Shown one piece after another: positions 11,301-26,300 of a DNA stretch of 64,000 bases (the first letter of the stretch is position 1; each line of letters opens with the position of its first letter). Both the position numbers and the translations under genes were made by a program. Origin of the DNA: Bostrychus sinensis (taxonomy: Eukaryota; Chordata; Actinopteri; Gobiiformes; Eleotridae); the NCBI GenBank assembly GCA_020698575.1, contig CM036251.1, positions 31,995,288-32,059,287 of the forward strand, in the 5' to 3' direction. Below the pieces are notes generated by a model. The model made no database searches, was not told the origin of the DNA, and worked only from the letters and a program-made list of their open reading frames with translations.

Positions 11301-14300
11301 CTACAGTACCAATTCTGCAAGACGTCGACTGGCCCGAAGTACAACAATGGCACGGGCAAAGATCTTACAGGATATCGACAAGGAACTCGATCTGGTTGAG
11401 AGAGAATCATCAAAGCTGCGCAAGAAACAGGCTGAGCTCGATGAAGAAGAAAAAGAGATTGATGCCAAGCTACGGTAAGATGATTGATAGAAGTTTCTCA
11501 ATTTCTTTGTCCTATTATATTGACTTGTCAACATTGTCTTAATTTAAAAAGTGTATTGGAAATGTCTTTGTCCATATTATGTTGTGTCATATGTTTGCAA
11601 CTGTTGTGGTTACATTCATCTCTCATTCACCTGCATGACTCCATTTTATAAAAAGCTTGAGGGGTAAGAGGCGGCCTTGACATCATTCAGTGGGTCCCTC
11701 CCTCACTTACACACTGTGAAAGGTACTGAGTGTGAGAAGTCGGATCATTTGTTGAGGTTGCGGTGTTCAATTTAAATGTTTAAAGTGTTTTATTAACACG
11801 ATTTTTTCATCTTTTTTTTAGGTACCTGGAGATGGGTATCAATCGGCGTAAGGAGGCATTGCTAAAAGAACGTGAGAAGAGAGAAAGGGCCTATCTCCAA
11901 GGGGTGGCAGAGGAGAGAGATTATATGTCAGACAGTGAGGTCAGCAATATCAGAGAAGCAAGGGGTGAAGGTCTAGAAAGACCACGGACAGCTCCTCAGT
12001 CTGAGTTTGACCAGTTCATACCCCCACAGACAGAGGCTGATTCCCAGTACAACACTCTAACAAGTCCCTATTCTCACTATGCCCAGTATGTTCCCCAAAC
12101 CCAAACCACCAGCCACTACACCCAGCAGAACCTGTATCAGCAACAGTCACTATATCACCAACAAGTTTCTCCTTATCAGAATGTCCCCACTCTGTCACTT
12201 TCCCAGGCTCAGCCCAGCAGTTACCAACACGCTCTTCTCCTACAACAAGGAAAGCAGCGACAGACCACATTGTCTGACTTAGAGCCCAAAATTGGCACCA
12301 ACTATGAAGTCATACGCAATCAGCCTCTGCTTATTGTACCCACCTCTTCAGAGAGTGGATATGGAGTGGCTCCCCTCGGGAGTAAGTTTGCTAGCCTGGA
12401 CTTAAGACTAGGACTAGAAGAGAGGAGCATGGCCTCTAGTCCCATGTCGAGCATTTCTGCTGATTCCTTTTATGCAGATATAGATCACCACAATGCCAGG
12501 AACTATGTGCTCATAGAGGACATAGGGGAGCTCACCAAAGCCTCCAGTGGCCTGGGAAGCTCTGGCTTCAGTCTGCCGGATAAGGAGCTATCCAAAGCGG
12601 ACCGACTACTTAGAGCTGCAGAAGTCAGGCGCACAGCAGAGGTAACGATTTTGTTAGTTTTTGTTTTATTTTTTTCTTGGGTATAATCAACAGTTTGGGC
12701 AGCACTTCAAAATGGAGTCTAATTGTACCAAAAGCTTATCTTTTTTTCTAAATTATTTCACAAACATTTTAAATTTATCATTCATTTTATGTGATTATTG
12801 ATAAATTTAGGCTTCACTAAAACAATATTCAACATCTGTGCAACCCTTTTTGGGGGTAATGTCCCACTCTTTAGGAACCACTACTTTAATTGAAGCAGCA
12901 TACATGTACATCTTACATCAAACATAAATTTACTTTTAATTCTAGATTAAAAAAAAAATAATAATTTGTTTTGTTTAGTAAAGGTTACTAATTTATGCAT
13001 TTTTTTTCTCTCTTCTCTCTCTTTGAGATGGCTGATTTTTTAGGATCATCTCGTCTTCAAGGGTATAGTAAAGGGGAAGATGACACCATGGAGGAGCCTT
13101 ATGAGCTAAAGCTATTGAAGCAGCAGATAAAGCAGGAGTTTAGGAGAGGGACTGAAGGACTAGAACATCTCACAGGTCTGGGTCTGCCTCAGTATATCCA
13201 TAGCGATCCCACTTTTCGTCACTTCCCTAAAGGTGAGAAATACAGCATTGGCAGACTCACTCTTGAAAAACAGGCTGCAAAGCAGCTACCAGCAGCAGTA
13301 CTTTACCAAAAACAAATGAAAAACAAAAAGGCAATGATAGACCCAAAAGCCATCAGTAAATGTTCCCCAATTCAGGAGAGTAGGGATATCGAACCGGACT
13401 TTGCAAGCTACATGGGATCAGGGGCCTCTTCTGTGACCAATCTGGCTGCTAGGGCCAGGCTGCTACAAGATGAAATAACATTTGGTTTAAGGAAGAACTT
13501 AGCTGAACAGCAGAAATATTTGGGATCATCTCTGGGTGCCAACCTTGCCAGCTCCCTTAACCTAGGCCAGAGTCTTGGATTGGGGTCAGCTATCAGGGGT
13601 GCCCATGACGATGGCACCTACCCCAGTGGCTCGCGCTCCAGACCCTCTTCACGGCCCTCCTCCCGTCCCTCCTCTGTATACGGCTTGGATCTGTCCATCA
13701 AACGGGATCTATCTAGCTCCTCACTCAGACTCAAACCAGAAGGAGACGTCCTGGATGCAGCTTTTGCCCCTGGGGTGGCCAGAACTAAGCCCACCAGTTT
13801 ACCTATCAGCCAAAGCCGGGGCCGTATTCCTATAGTGGCTCAGAACTCAGAGGAGGAGAGCCCACTGAGTCCTGTGGGGCAGCCTATGGGTATGGCCCGG
13901 GCCTCAGCCGGACCCCTTCCTCCTATCTCAGCAGACTCTAGGGACCAGTTTGGGTCAAGCCACTCTCTGCCAGAGGTACAGCAACATATGAGAGAGGAAT
14001 CCCGGACTCGTGGCTATGACCGAGACATCGCATTCATCATGGACGACTTGCAGGGTGCTATGTCGGACAGTGAAGGTAAATGGCGGCTGAGGCTGTTACA
14101 GCAGCAGCTCGACTGTGTGGACGTGCTTGTCATGCATGCTAACGCTCACTGGTCTTATTGATGTATTGTGTTAACTGGTTCTTTCTTCTTCTTGTTTGCT
14201 CTTTGTCTTTGTTCTGATCAATGTCTTTTAGATGTTTGCATGCTTTTTCTTTCAAATATGTTTTATTACAATACATAATACTCCTCATTTTGAGTTTATG

Positions 14301-17300
14301 TATGCCAGTACTAACCATGTTTATTCTGTGATGTGATTCCAGTAGCATGCTTTATCTTTGTCTTTTTTCTTGTTTTATTTTGAATAAGTCATGTCTTCAA
14401 AATATATTGTTGCTAAATAAGTGCTAGACAATAACTATATAAAGTGTATAGTACATCCTATGTTTGTTTTTTGTTTGTTTTTAAGATGTACATATAAATG
14501 TTCATCTTACTTATACTGATGTCACAATGCACAACATAATTTAATATCATTACAATAATGTAAAATAATATTAGAAACATGAATTCTGCATCAGTTAATA
14601 AAATGTGTTTAAGAAATATATAATAACCTTATAGTGCCTTATAGATATATAAATATATTATAATGAGAGATTTTATACTAATTGCATTTAAACCTGGTAA
14701 TGCTTTTAATAACACAGTAGTTTAAACCTAAATCTTTTTTTCTTTGTTCCAAGACTCAATTGTCAATTTGCAGACAAATAGGGTCTTTGTCAGAAGTAGG
14801 TCATTAGAAAGATATCCTCACTTTTGAAAGGTATCCCCTGGCTATTCTGCAGGAGGCAGTTTTCTTAAGGATTGTTCCTGAGTCATGCTTTGTCTGAAGA
14901 CACACTCAAGGGTTCAACATGAGATCTAGTCAGAGCTTCCTGTTGAGTGTTGCATATCTTATTCAAAAGCAATATATGTATTGTATATTTACACCTTAAT
15001 GCACTGCAATGCTTGTTCTCTTAAGGACTACTATGCAGTAATGTATAGCTTATGTTATGTCTCTTGTCTGTATTCAATGTCTTTTCTGTACTCGGTTTGT
15101 TTTGCATCCTTTGCATGTTGTGCATCTCATGTTTCCATTTCCATCTTTAATAAAGTTAACATTTTATGCTTGCTCAATGTTGCTGTGGATGTCTCATTGT
15201 CACGTGAGATTTCCATGTTCCAAAGTGATTGACAACAAATACCAACATGTACGTTGTATAATCTCCATCTACATTACAAGTTGGATTGGCATTGTTCCAA
15301 TAGGTTACAGTAGGCAAAAGAGTATATAATAATATACAGTAAAACATGTTGGTTTATGAAAACATGAACCATCATTAATAGTTATTAGTTTTCTAAAAGG
15401 AGATGCAATGAATATTAGGGAGGGGGGAAAACAAACTTTACTAGCTTAAAAAGATAGTTCTGTATTTTGTTAAAATGGATCTAAGACATAGGCTACTTGT
15501 GGATATTTAAATTTTTGTTGATGCACTCCCAGTTTGGAAAAGCACACAGGAACACATTTTTATGTGGATTTTTGTTGTACATGGATTAATTTTGATATAT
15601 GTGTGTTCTGTGTGTTTTTTTCTCTAAACATTTTTATAAAGGCACTTGCTGTAATAGAAATATTTTATTGTAATGCAATTATACATTTTATAGTAGTTTA
15701 TAACTAAAAGCTTAATAATAAATGTTGATATATTGTTGCTTAATCATACATGACCAGTTATATATAAGATAATTTGATAGCATTTTAGTGCATTTTCGTG
15801 ATTATACTTTTATTTATTTATCATTAAATAATTGTATGATTAATAATTATTATGTTCTGTGCATACTGAATCAGTATGTATCTTGTAAACTAAACTAATT
15901 ACTCTAGCTATAAGCTTTTTACAGCGCCAAATTAAGGACAGTCTTATCAACACTAAATATTGTGATAGAAGTCTTACTGCCTTCTTCATTGCTCTTGTCT
16001 GCCTGTTCAAACTGGTTGTACAACTATGTATTTTACGTTTACAATTGAATTTATTGCATATAGTACAAGTATGTCATAGAATCCCATTTACAAAATACCA
16101 ATCTTTTTAAAGTCAAATCTGTTTCACGTCATCCACTTTGGTTACGAGAGCAGTAGAAAAATGCTTGGTAGTAATAGCCTTGCTTATTTCCAAAGCAACC
16201 TGATAGACTAAATGACCCCACATAAAGTGTCCGTCTGCCTTGATTCCAGCACTAGGTGAGCCCATGGTGGTTTTGCACAGAGATGATGCCAGAATCTTTC
16301 ATGAGAGTATCAGACACGGTAGAGTATCCCGTATGCAGTTGAAGTAAAAAACACATTCCTCAACCCTTCTTCTTTCATAATATTTACTTTAAGAATATAC
16401 AGAATATACTGTATACATACTTTGTAGTGATCTGACTGCAATATGTCAGATATTAGAAGCATGTATCTTAGATGATTAGTGCTTTTAGTGCATGTGCTAT
16501 AAGAATAGTATTATATAGTCAGAGGTGGAAAGTAACTGGATACTTTTACTCAACTAATTGACTTAAGTACATTTTTGAAGAAATTGTACTTTCTGAGTAC
16601 ACTTTCTTAAAAGTACTATTAAATTTAATTGAGTAAAGGAATTTTTGTTACTTTGACTCAAGTCATTTCTTAATGTCTTTTAAGAAAAAGTATGTTTTGA
16701 CCTTGGTGGCAATGTGGGAAGTGGTATTAATAGTTCTAGTAAGAGTATTAGTAGCTTTAGTAATATTAGTAGCAGTGGCTGTAGTAACAGTAAAATAATA
16801 GTAGTATTTGTGCATTTGCAAAAAAAAAAAAAAAAAAAAAAATTAAAGTAATTTTCACACACTTTACACTCAGTGCTGTTTTCACTTTTACTTAAAATTA
16901 TTTAGTTGAGTACCTTTACTTCTACTCGAGTAATATTATTTTGAAGTAAAAGTTACATTAACTTGAATACAGATTTTGAGTAATTTCTCCACCTCTGTAA
17001 GTCATATCAGCTGTTTTAGTATGGCTTCTGTAGTGGCAGTAGAAGTAGTTCCATTACTGAAACAAATGTATACATTTCTGAAAAACGCATTGAATTTTGT
17101 ATCCCAGCTGGAGGCCCAAACTGGAATATAGAAGGTGAGACAGCATCCCATGTAGTGACATAAAGACGCCTCCATGACCCACTTCCTCAAAGAATGAACC
17201 ATACGTCGATGGTGCACACCACACATGCCATTCCTCAGTTTTAGCAGCAGCGTATTCAATCCATTTTGGAATGACACCCATTTTAGTGACCCTATATTTT

Positions 17301-20300
17301 ATCATTTAGTAAATCATATACTGTAGTGTCCTGAGTTTTGCATCATTCTGGAATGAGTACACACATCGCAGTTATTGACAGTAGGCATATCATTTTGAGT
17401 ATTCATGTTCATACATAGCCGCAGAATTATATATCTGTGCATTGTGTCATCATGCTAAACAAGTGCTTTAGAATGCCTACATCATGTTTTCTGCACACTG
17501 TAAAGATTTCTGAAGGACATTTCTGCAGATAATGTTAGTTAAGTGCATAGTATAGATTTGAAGTAAGTAGGTTTGAGTAAAATTTACCATCTCCAAAAGT
17601 TAAAAAAAAAAAAAAAAAAAGATCAATAAAACATTATTAGTTTGCCATGTTTTTAAAAAGACATTCAAATGGAGTAGGGCTGCAGCAAACAATTATTCAT
17701 CATTATTCAATCAATTCATCTGTTGATTGTTTTTCTGATTAATTTATTAATAATGAGAGACTGAAGAGCAAGTTATGTTGGAAAATGTAGTGGACTAAGC
17801 AAGACATCTGGTTAAAAATGTCAAGATGTGTTATAGTGCCCATTCACATTTCAATTTCATTACAACATTTTCTTCCCAAAAGTAGAACAATAGTTTTATT
17901 TTTATTTTATTTTATTCATTGATTATAATTGATTAGTTTGATTAGTCGTTGCAGCCCTAGACTGAAGAAAGTAACATTTGTATTAGTGCTGTTCCTATAG
18001 TGCATTCCACAATCCTAGTAGAATGGACTTCATTTTTAAGAGATGACTAATTCTGCAGGTATTTGGATATGCAGTTGGGATGTAGGACATTACACTAAAT
18101 AATCATTTGCACTTTGAGGCTTATTAGTGTACAATAGTAAGTAATAAATCCTTACTCTCAGAATTATGGGGCAACTCCAATCCACAACATTTTGTTGGTC
18201 TGTAATCTATAAAAAAAACAATGCAAACTGTAAATGTCAAGGGATTTCAGGTTTGGGTGTATGCAAATCCAAAACACCACCCACAACAGAGAAGTGCATG
18301 GTACTGAAGCATGCAATCTCTTAAATGCTTTTTAAATGTCCCATTTTTCATCCAGTGTTTACAGTTGTAAGTTTATCTCACAAGCTCTATGGATAAGGTA
18401 GAGTGGAGAATTATTTACTTGTTGGAATGACAGCATGATTCATCTCTGACCAACCAGTTTTTCTTTTAAGATGTCTATAAAAGCAGTCCGTGTCTAACAT
18501 GGGTGTTTTTCTGCCTAGCTTACCATCTTAGGAGGGAAGACACCGACTGGTTTGATAAACCGAGAGAGGGCCATCCGCAGAGTGGACACATGGACAGACG
18601 ACAGGTGACATGATGAGCCTCTTAATAGTACTGTGTAGAATCTCCTTTTGCTTCACATCAAGAAGGTCTGGGGCCATGTGGGGCCTTTCTGTGTGGGTTT
18701 TCTCCAGATACTCCGGCTTCTCCCATCAACCTAAAACTTGCACAATAGGTTAATTTTCCAGCTAGGAACTTATGCCCAGGATCCTGGCTCAGGATCTGAA
18801 GAAGGGTCCCCAAGTGCTACACCGCAGTCGCCCACTCCTCCAGACAGGTTGCCTGAGCAGCAATGAAGGATGGGTTAAATACAAAGAACACATTTTCCTT
18901 ATAAAATAAAGTATATCTACCTATATGTACGCTCTTTGTGGGCACCCTGGCTTCTTTCAGATATCAAAATACCTGCATGGGTTGGTAGAGAATGATGAGA
19001 CAATAAATAGTTATCATTGTATGTGCTCAGAAATTCAATCGACATTATCCTTAGTGGACCACACCTGATGCCCTCTTAGGCTCCAGCTTGCAGCTACTTG
19101 CAACATGATAAGCAGGAAAAGTTAGTGCTTTTGCCTCCAAGCAAGGAAGTTGTGAGATAAATCCTCAGGCTGGCCAACACACAAACTCACTGGGTGGAGT
19201 CTGCATATCCTCCCTGTGTTAATGTGGGTTCTCTCCGGGTATTCAGGCTTACTGTCTCCCACTGTCCAAAGACATACATGTGTTAAAAGGATTGGTAACT
19301 CTGAATTGCCCCTAGTGAATGAATGTGAGAGTGAATGGTTGTCTGTCTGTCTGTTTATGTCTCTGTGTCAGCTCTGCCACTAACTGGTCATTGTCCAGGG
19401 TGTACCCCTCCTAACGCCCATATTTGCTTGGAAAGACTCCAACACCCATTAACCCTAACAGGAATAAGCGGAAAAAGATGAATGAAAGCATTAACAAACA
19501 TTTTATTCACAAAATATTGCATTTGTTTACAGATGAAACTGGTTCCATATTCCTTCCCACACGCACGAGTTAAGCTCACAAGAGACCAAAGGGACACCAG
19601 TGTATCAGGTACATTTACTAACAGATAAAAATATAACTTATATATGCTTGGAATTGAGTGTAGTTTTTGTTAAGTACCTTTTTTTTCCAGGCAATGGTCT
19701 TGGCATCCGTGTGGTGGGCGGGAAGGAGATCCCAGGCAGCCGAGGAGAGATTGGAGCCTACATTGCCACAGTAATTCCTGGTGGAGTGGCAGAACAAACA
19801 GGGAAAGTCATAGAGGGTAAGTGCATTAAAAGAAAAAAAGGTTGTACAAAATAATGCATTGTGCCAGGTAGTCTCATGATAGAGTAACACAATCTGGTCA
19901 ACTAATATGTGTGGTTGTGAGAGTTGTTTACAATAGTGAAGCCCAGAGCTGGTGTGATGGCCACAAACTACAAAGATAAAAGCAAAATATCAATTCTCAC
20001 AACAGAAAAAAAACATCCAGTACAGTTACAGGTTATACCACAAAGCAATAATGCACTATAATATCACCACATGAGGCCAGTCACCACCACCTACTTCTTC
20101 TTTAAAGGCCCACACCAACTGAAAAATAAAAAAAAAGGTTCATATTAGGATTTAAAACATTCCTATTTGTTTTAAACAATTAGGAAGCATTTACTGTCAG
20201 TAAATGAGCAATGCTGTGAGTAAAATGTCTTTAAAAGCCATAACAATAGAATCACTCCAATGGCCCTATCTTGAAATGATAAAAATACTGTATAGTACCA

Positions 20301-23300
20301 AGACCTGGACTCAAACCAAAGATCTTCCAGTTCAGGGGTACATTAGCCATAGGACTATTGTGTGAGATTGTGACAGAGGGCAGACTAAAAATCTATGGTA
20401 GAATTTGTTGGGTTAGGCTAACCCTACGACCATGACATAAAAACAGTGAAGTTGTGGATACAGTTGCTAAGAAAAAATTACCAAGTACAACATTTGTAAA
20501 TTTTCTGTTTCTTTTTAAAATAGTATCTACGCCATAGAGATGCCCTCTGAATTTTTGACATTATCAAATTCTAGAATGTAATGATATCACACTCTGATAC
20601 TGTATCTGTTAGATGCTATTTTCACAAATGTCGAACCTGATCATTTATTTAGATAGTGACAAGGTCCATGATCTCACTATATTTGTTTTACCACATTAAA
20701 AAATCTGCATATTAACAAACAAACAGACATTTTTTCCTGCCCCCCATCTCAATTAAATATGGGTCTATAGAATGTTATGATGTCATCTGAAATCCAGCAA
20801 CTGCAGGCAAACTGTCTATTAATGCAGATTTTTTAGCTTAAAACCTATACAGTAAGACATCTGAGAGTGTGACATCATCACATTCAGTAGCTCAGTTGGT
20901 AAAGCTGTTTGTCCACTAACCAGAAGGTTGGCGGTTCAAACCCCACTCCCACTGTTAATTACTGTTGTTGTGTCCTTGGACACTTAACCCACCTTGTGAA
21001 TGGGTAAATGGTTCCTTGATGTTAAGGCGCTTTGAGTAGAAAAGTGCTATATAAATTTACATTTACATTCTAGATTTAGAATTTGTCACAACCTCAGATG
21101 GAGGGCAGGGGCCTGTATAAATGTGTATGTGAGGCACAATTTTTAAACAAACAGAAAATCCACAAATATTGAACCTCATTTTCTGTTAGAAACTGGGTCT
21201 ACAACTGCACCATATTAATCTTGTGGCTTAATTCCAAGTCATTTGACAGCAATCCCGCCTTTGTTATTGAATAATATCACTCCTTTTAGCGCTATAGAAA
21301 TAACTTCACTTTAGTACTCACAGATAAGACTTAAAACTAAAATTTCAACTAAATGTCACTAAACCAATTACTTGCAGAGATATTAGCCATAAAACATGCA
21401 AAGACATTTGCATTTTGAATCTTTAGCAGCAGATTCTACCATAGAATTCTTATCTGCTCTCCATCTCAATTTTAAACTATAGGCCCTTTAGAATTCTATG
21501 ACATCACATGAACACAACCTATTGAGCAAGAAAATTCTTATATTTCCAATTGCCATTATGTAATTTTATGTTCCTTTACTTACCCCTTGTGAGTTAGTAA
21601 CCCGCAGCACTAGCTTGCATTGGTACAAAATCTTAAAAATAAAAAATGCAATGAAAGTACTTCATATATTAGATTACTTTTGGTGTTACCTTACATGTAT
21701 AGCTCAACAAACCATCATAACAACACTGGTTGTTGTCGTAGGCAATTAAACAGGCTCACCAGAAGGCCTGTGTGCGCACTCTATACACTGTTCCACTTCA
21801 ACACAAATAGCATAATGTCCACTGCGTTACTGGCTGTGTTGTCTTGTGTCGTGTCTCATTCCCTAATGCATCATATTTAAACACTGAAAAGCCTGTCAAC
21901 TCACCCATCACACAACTGTTCAGTGTTAGTCATCAGGCTATACTTAGCTTCTTCATAGAAACACAAATGTTTACTCTTATGCAGCAAGTTTGATGCTCAA
22001 AGAAAAGTGCACTAACATTTTCATCTATTTGTGTTTTCAAAGAATGTTGAATAAATTTGCCAGTGCTTTGCGGATTAAAGAAAATGAAAAGCTTCCCAGT
22101 TGCATTGTAGCTTGAGCTAGGCAAGTGTATTGTGTGTTCTAATGAAGCAAAATGGCAGCAGAACATGCCTCCAGGTTAAAAAAAGAGGTATGATGTGGGG
22201 GAGGCCAGAGTAAATAAAACAAGCGGCAGGAACAGTGGGAAAAATGTAAATGACTACCAGCTCATGTGGAAGGAGATATGGAGATTCAAGCCTTCATTGT
22301 CACTGCATCTGGTAGAGTGGATAGTATGCAGAAGTCTGTAGTGAAGATTAGATTGCTTTTGTGAAAGTAAGGTCTTGTGAGACTCCAGTATTCAGTTGGA
22401 AATTTGCAGTGTATTTTTTTTATAACATACATTCTTATGGAAGTATTTTATATCTACCTGTCATTCTTAAAAACACACACACACACACACACAGTCCATG
22501 TTGCTATGTGATATAACAAGTTTTAAATGGTTGTGTGACATTTGGGGTAAAAGTGATATAAAACAACTTAAAGCTATAAAGGTTACAATAAAACTTAATT
22601 CAATTATTTGGAGCTATTGCCCAAAACAAAATTTCTTTTTCAAAAAAGCAATCAGTAAGTGCTAAAAGGTCATAAGTGGACAGGTGGTATCTTATTTAAA
22701 GTAAATGGCAAGGCACATTACATTGTTTTGTTTTTCTTTTCTTTTTTTTACATTTACTGTAGGTAAAAAAGGTGAAATAAGAAAGTAATCGGGACAAGGT
22801 CTGACATTTCACCTTTTATCCAAAAGGCTTAGTCATTTCTACTGCAGTACAATTCTGAATTCTCCTGAATGACTGAGAGCCTACATACACAATTTACTGT
22901 AGCTAAAATTCAATCAAAATATTAAAAACACAATATGCAATAACATTGTTCAATATTGCAATAATGTAACAAAGACATAATTAATATTATATTAAATTTT
23001 AAGAGATACAAGGCTCTGGACTCAGTGGTCAAAACAGGAGCTAAATTAAAACTTACTCAAAACTAAAACAAGATTTTTCTTTAGGATTAAACCAGGTCTA
23101 AATTTTGGTTTCAATTAAAACTAACTACTTAAATTTGTTCATAACTCAATGTGAGTTTGATTTATTACTACTTTTGACTACTTTTGAGTAAAAATCTGTC
23201 AGATGGAATATATTATTGCAATACAGCTAGTTTCTTATTGCATTTGCCAATATCACAATAACGATAAAAATATTGAGCAGCCTTACAAAATAATAATATG

Positions 23301-26300
23301 CTAATGATATGGTAATTGTTTTGGTCTCCCCATAATTGTCAGTCATTTGGGGATAGTGGGGGCACAACTCCCCTTCTTAAGTGCTGTCCCCTGAAATATA
23401 CAGTAAACAGTATTTTATTTTATTAAAGGGACTATATTATGCAAAATCCAGTTTTTTGAGCTTTCGACCATGTTATAATGTTGTTCCTTCATAAAAAAAC
23501 ATACCTGGAGTTGTGTTTTATTTCATTCACACTGGTTTAAGTAATCCTCTACTCTCTGGCACGGCCTTTCTGAGGCCTCAGAAAGGCCTCTACATCCAGT
23601 CTGCTCTTATTCATTTAGTCAAAAAACGGCATACAGCTCTGTTTCTGCTGGTTTCTCACAGACATGCATTTTTTTATTTTATTTTTTTGCAGTAAAACAG
23701 CACCATACAAAATGTTAAGTAAATAAAAAGGTGTTTTTTTCTGTTTCTGTTCAAAAGACTGTAACAGCTCTACACTCAAAATATGCAAATGTGATATAAT
23801 TAATAATAATTATAATAATTTCCAAAACTAAATTGAGAGCTCTAACCCTGATATCTCTTATACCATTTAGTTCTACGCCCTCATATGTGACACTCTTAAT
23901 AAGCCCAATATGTCTGTTTGAGCTTCTGGTTTATTTTTATTTTGTGAACATATTGTGTGGGAGCAGTGACTCTCGTGTTATATTCATCCATGCATCATGT
24001 CCCATTGACACCACAGGCATGCAGGTGTTGGAATGGAATGGCGTCCCGCTGACAGGAAAGACATATGAAGAAGTGCAGTGCATCGTGGGCCAGCCATGTG
24101 CTGAGGCGGAGCTCTGCATGCGACTGTGAGTTACATCTGTCACCATTTATCCTCGTGTCCCACCAAACTGTTTAGCTGCAATATGTCAACTCCCTATTCT
24201 TCACTCAGTCCATTCTGCTTCCCACCCCTCCATCTTCCCACTCTAATCATGACTGCTGATGTATTTGCTCATAAATTTCCTCTATGGCTCCAAACAGTGA
24301 CCTTAATATGCTGTCTGACCCTGAGCACCCGCAAGTCCTGGAGCACCAGCTTAAATCGAGTAAGTACAAGGATTTGCTCTTTGTATGTAAGCATTTCTGC
24401 ATCTGAACAGCCTCTCTTACATAATACCTCCTCTTGTCTCTAGGTGGACAGCGCTCCCCGGGTGTTGATCCTAAGCAGCTGGCTGCAGAGCTCCAGAAGG
24501 TGTCCCAGCAGCAGGCCCCCGGTATGGTTGGGGCAGGGATGGGACCTGGGGGCTTGGGAGTCCTCTCTGCATTAGAGCGATCTGCCCTCCTCCAGTCTGG
24601 TCCTGGATCAGCCGCATCTAGTGGTGTTCCCAGCCCGGGCCAGCCTGCATCTCCAGCCATAAACAAGAAACAAAGACACAAGGTAGCATTTCAGCTAGAA
24701 TTATACAGTGCAATAGTGCAAACAACGTTGCCATTACTTAATCATAATTTCAGCCAGGTGTTACAGAGTAAATCTGCAGTATCTTCTTTTTACTTCATTA
24801 GAGGAAAGCTGTTATTGTTATTAATTTTAGAAGTCTGTGTGGGAATAATCTGTGGAAATAGGGGACTTTATCTAAGCTTTCATATGAAGAATTTTAGCAG
24901 ATGTGGCAATGTTTTGCTGCAAGCGCATAGGACACTTCCTGGCACAAGTCAGAGTGGCTTTTCCAGTGCTAGCTTATAGCATATAGCCTAATAAACTGTA
25001 GGCTTGATAAATAAATGATATGATGATGGTTGTTACGTTGTTGTTATAGTACTTTTACATTCAAATATTATCAAATAATGTATCAAAAGTCCACCTAGCT
25101 TAGCTAAATGCCAACAATTTATAGAAAACAGGATTGTAATGTCACATCAGTGGTCACACAAGATATTTTTAATAGCAAAAGAATGAAGCAATTTAGGGTG
25201 TAAATTACTGGAGTTAGCGTTAACACAGAAGTTTTTTTTTTTTATACTTTAGTGTGTGATAAAGACTCACCAAGAGTGACAAAGCAGTGAAAAGTGTTGT
25301 TTCGAGGCTTATTTGTTTACTTTTTTACAGCGCTGTTTCTGATGCAACTCTATGCATTTATCTGTCTGTGACCACCAACATGGCAGAGTCATCACTCAAC
25401 GGTCGTTTTATAGGTTCCCAACCTCTATTAGGTTAACCTCATGCTGATACATAGGCTATACTGAAATGAGCTAACACAAACTCTCACCTTTTCAATGCCA
25501 GCCTCCCTTGGGTATGAAATACTCATAAACCATTACAAATCTATTATGAATGTGGGAAAATAATGACTTAACATGATAATATTTAGCAGATGTTGATTTT
25601 AGTATCCAGTAGCCAAGTATTTGGCAGCCATGGATGGCAGCAAGCTCACGCTAGCAAGCCAGGACTAGCATAGCCAAGTAAACCAGTACAAAAACAGATA
25701 CTAAAAACATCATAAATTAATATAAATAATGCCGATCCTTACACATAATTAACAAGCTAGAAAAAATGCAGTGTTTGAGAAAAACAGTAGAATGTAAAAG
25801 TAGTAATGAAGAGGTTCAGTTTTATTATTTGTCATGTCATTCTGTTTATGAAATTTAACCCCTTAAATCCCATTTTTTGTGGCACATACACCCATCCAAC
25901 ACACACATAGGCATCTGCTCAGTGTGGGCACAGTTTCCACAGTCCACTGATGTGCATATCTCAGTAAAGACTACATTTTGGATGTATGCACACAAACACA
26001 AATAAACTCATTTCTCAACACACACTTTTACACCAATTTCTGACAACCCTAAAACACACCCAAATTATTTTAGTTCAGATTTGTTTTCATTTGCCCTACA
26101 GGCACAATAATTTATACAAACACTAATGGAGCCATTTCCTCATTTACTGTATACCTCTATCTACCATATATAGGGAAATGGCGCCACCTAGTAGAATACA
26201 ATAAAAACTAAAATTCCAATCCCTCACTATCATGAATCCATGAAATACTTGATAAAAATATGAAATTATATTGCAGTGACAGTGTATTATAAAAATGTTG

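Larger units (their letters stand above)
14076..18518 (+). other. pclo intron, 4.4 kb, with two TIR transposons
   Basis: Mostly AT-rich, unrecognised sequence. It contains the hAT-like element at 16520-16997 (with a poly-A run near 16820-16842), a poly-A run near 17601-17620, and the short TIR element at 17675-17960, listed separately. No exon found. Confidence 0.8.
18605..19532 (+). other. pclo intron, 928 bp, mostly repeat-derived
   Basis: Contains two teleost interspersed repeats (18650-18920 and 19100-19480). I saw no exon for the roughly 20-residue stretch that mammalian Piccolo has between the WFDKPRE segment and FPHAR. Confidence 0.75.
19817..24016 (+). other. pclo intron, 4.2 kb, repeat-rich
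   Basis: Splits the PDZ domain. Contains a tRNA-derived SINE (20882-21070), a repeat shared in inverted orientation with 35160-35400 (21060-21510), a CA microsatellite (22472-22493), a dispersed repeat (22880-23285) and a TTAA-flanked MITE with a 26-bp palindrome (23423-23802). The rest is unrecognised AT-rich DNA. Confidence 0.75.

Noticed and set aside
20882..20960. True tRNA gene
   Set aside because: A and B boxes are present, but the acceptor stem does not pair and a SINE body and tail follow.
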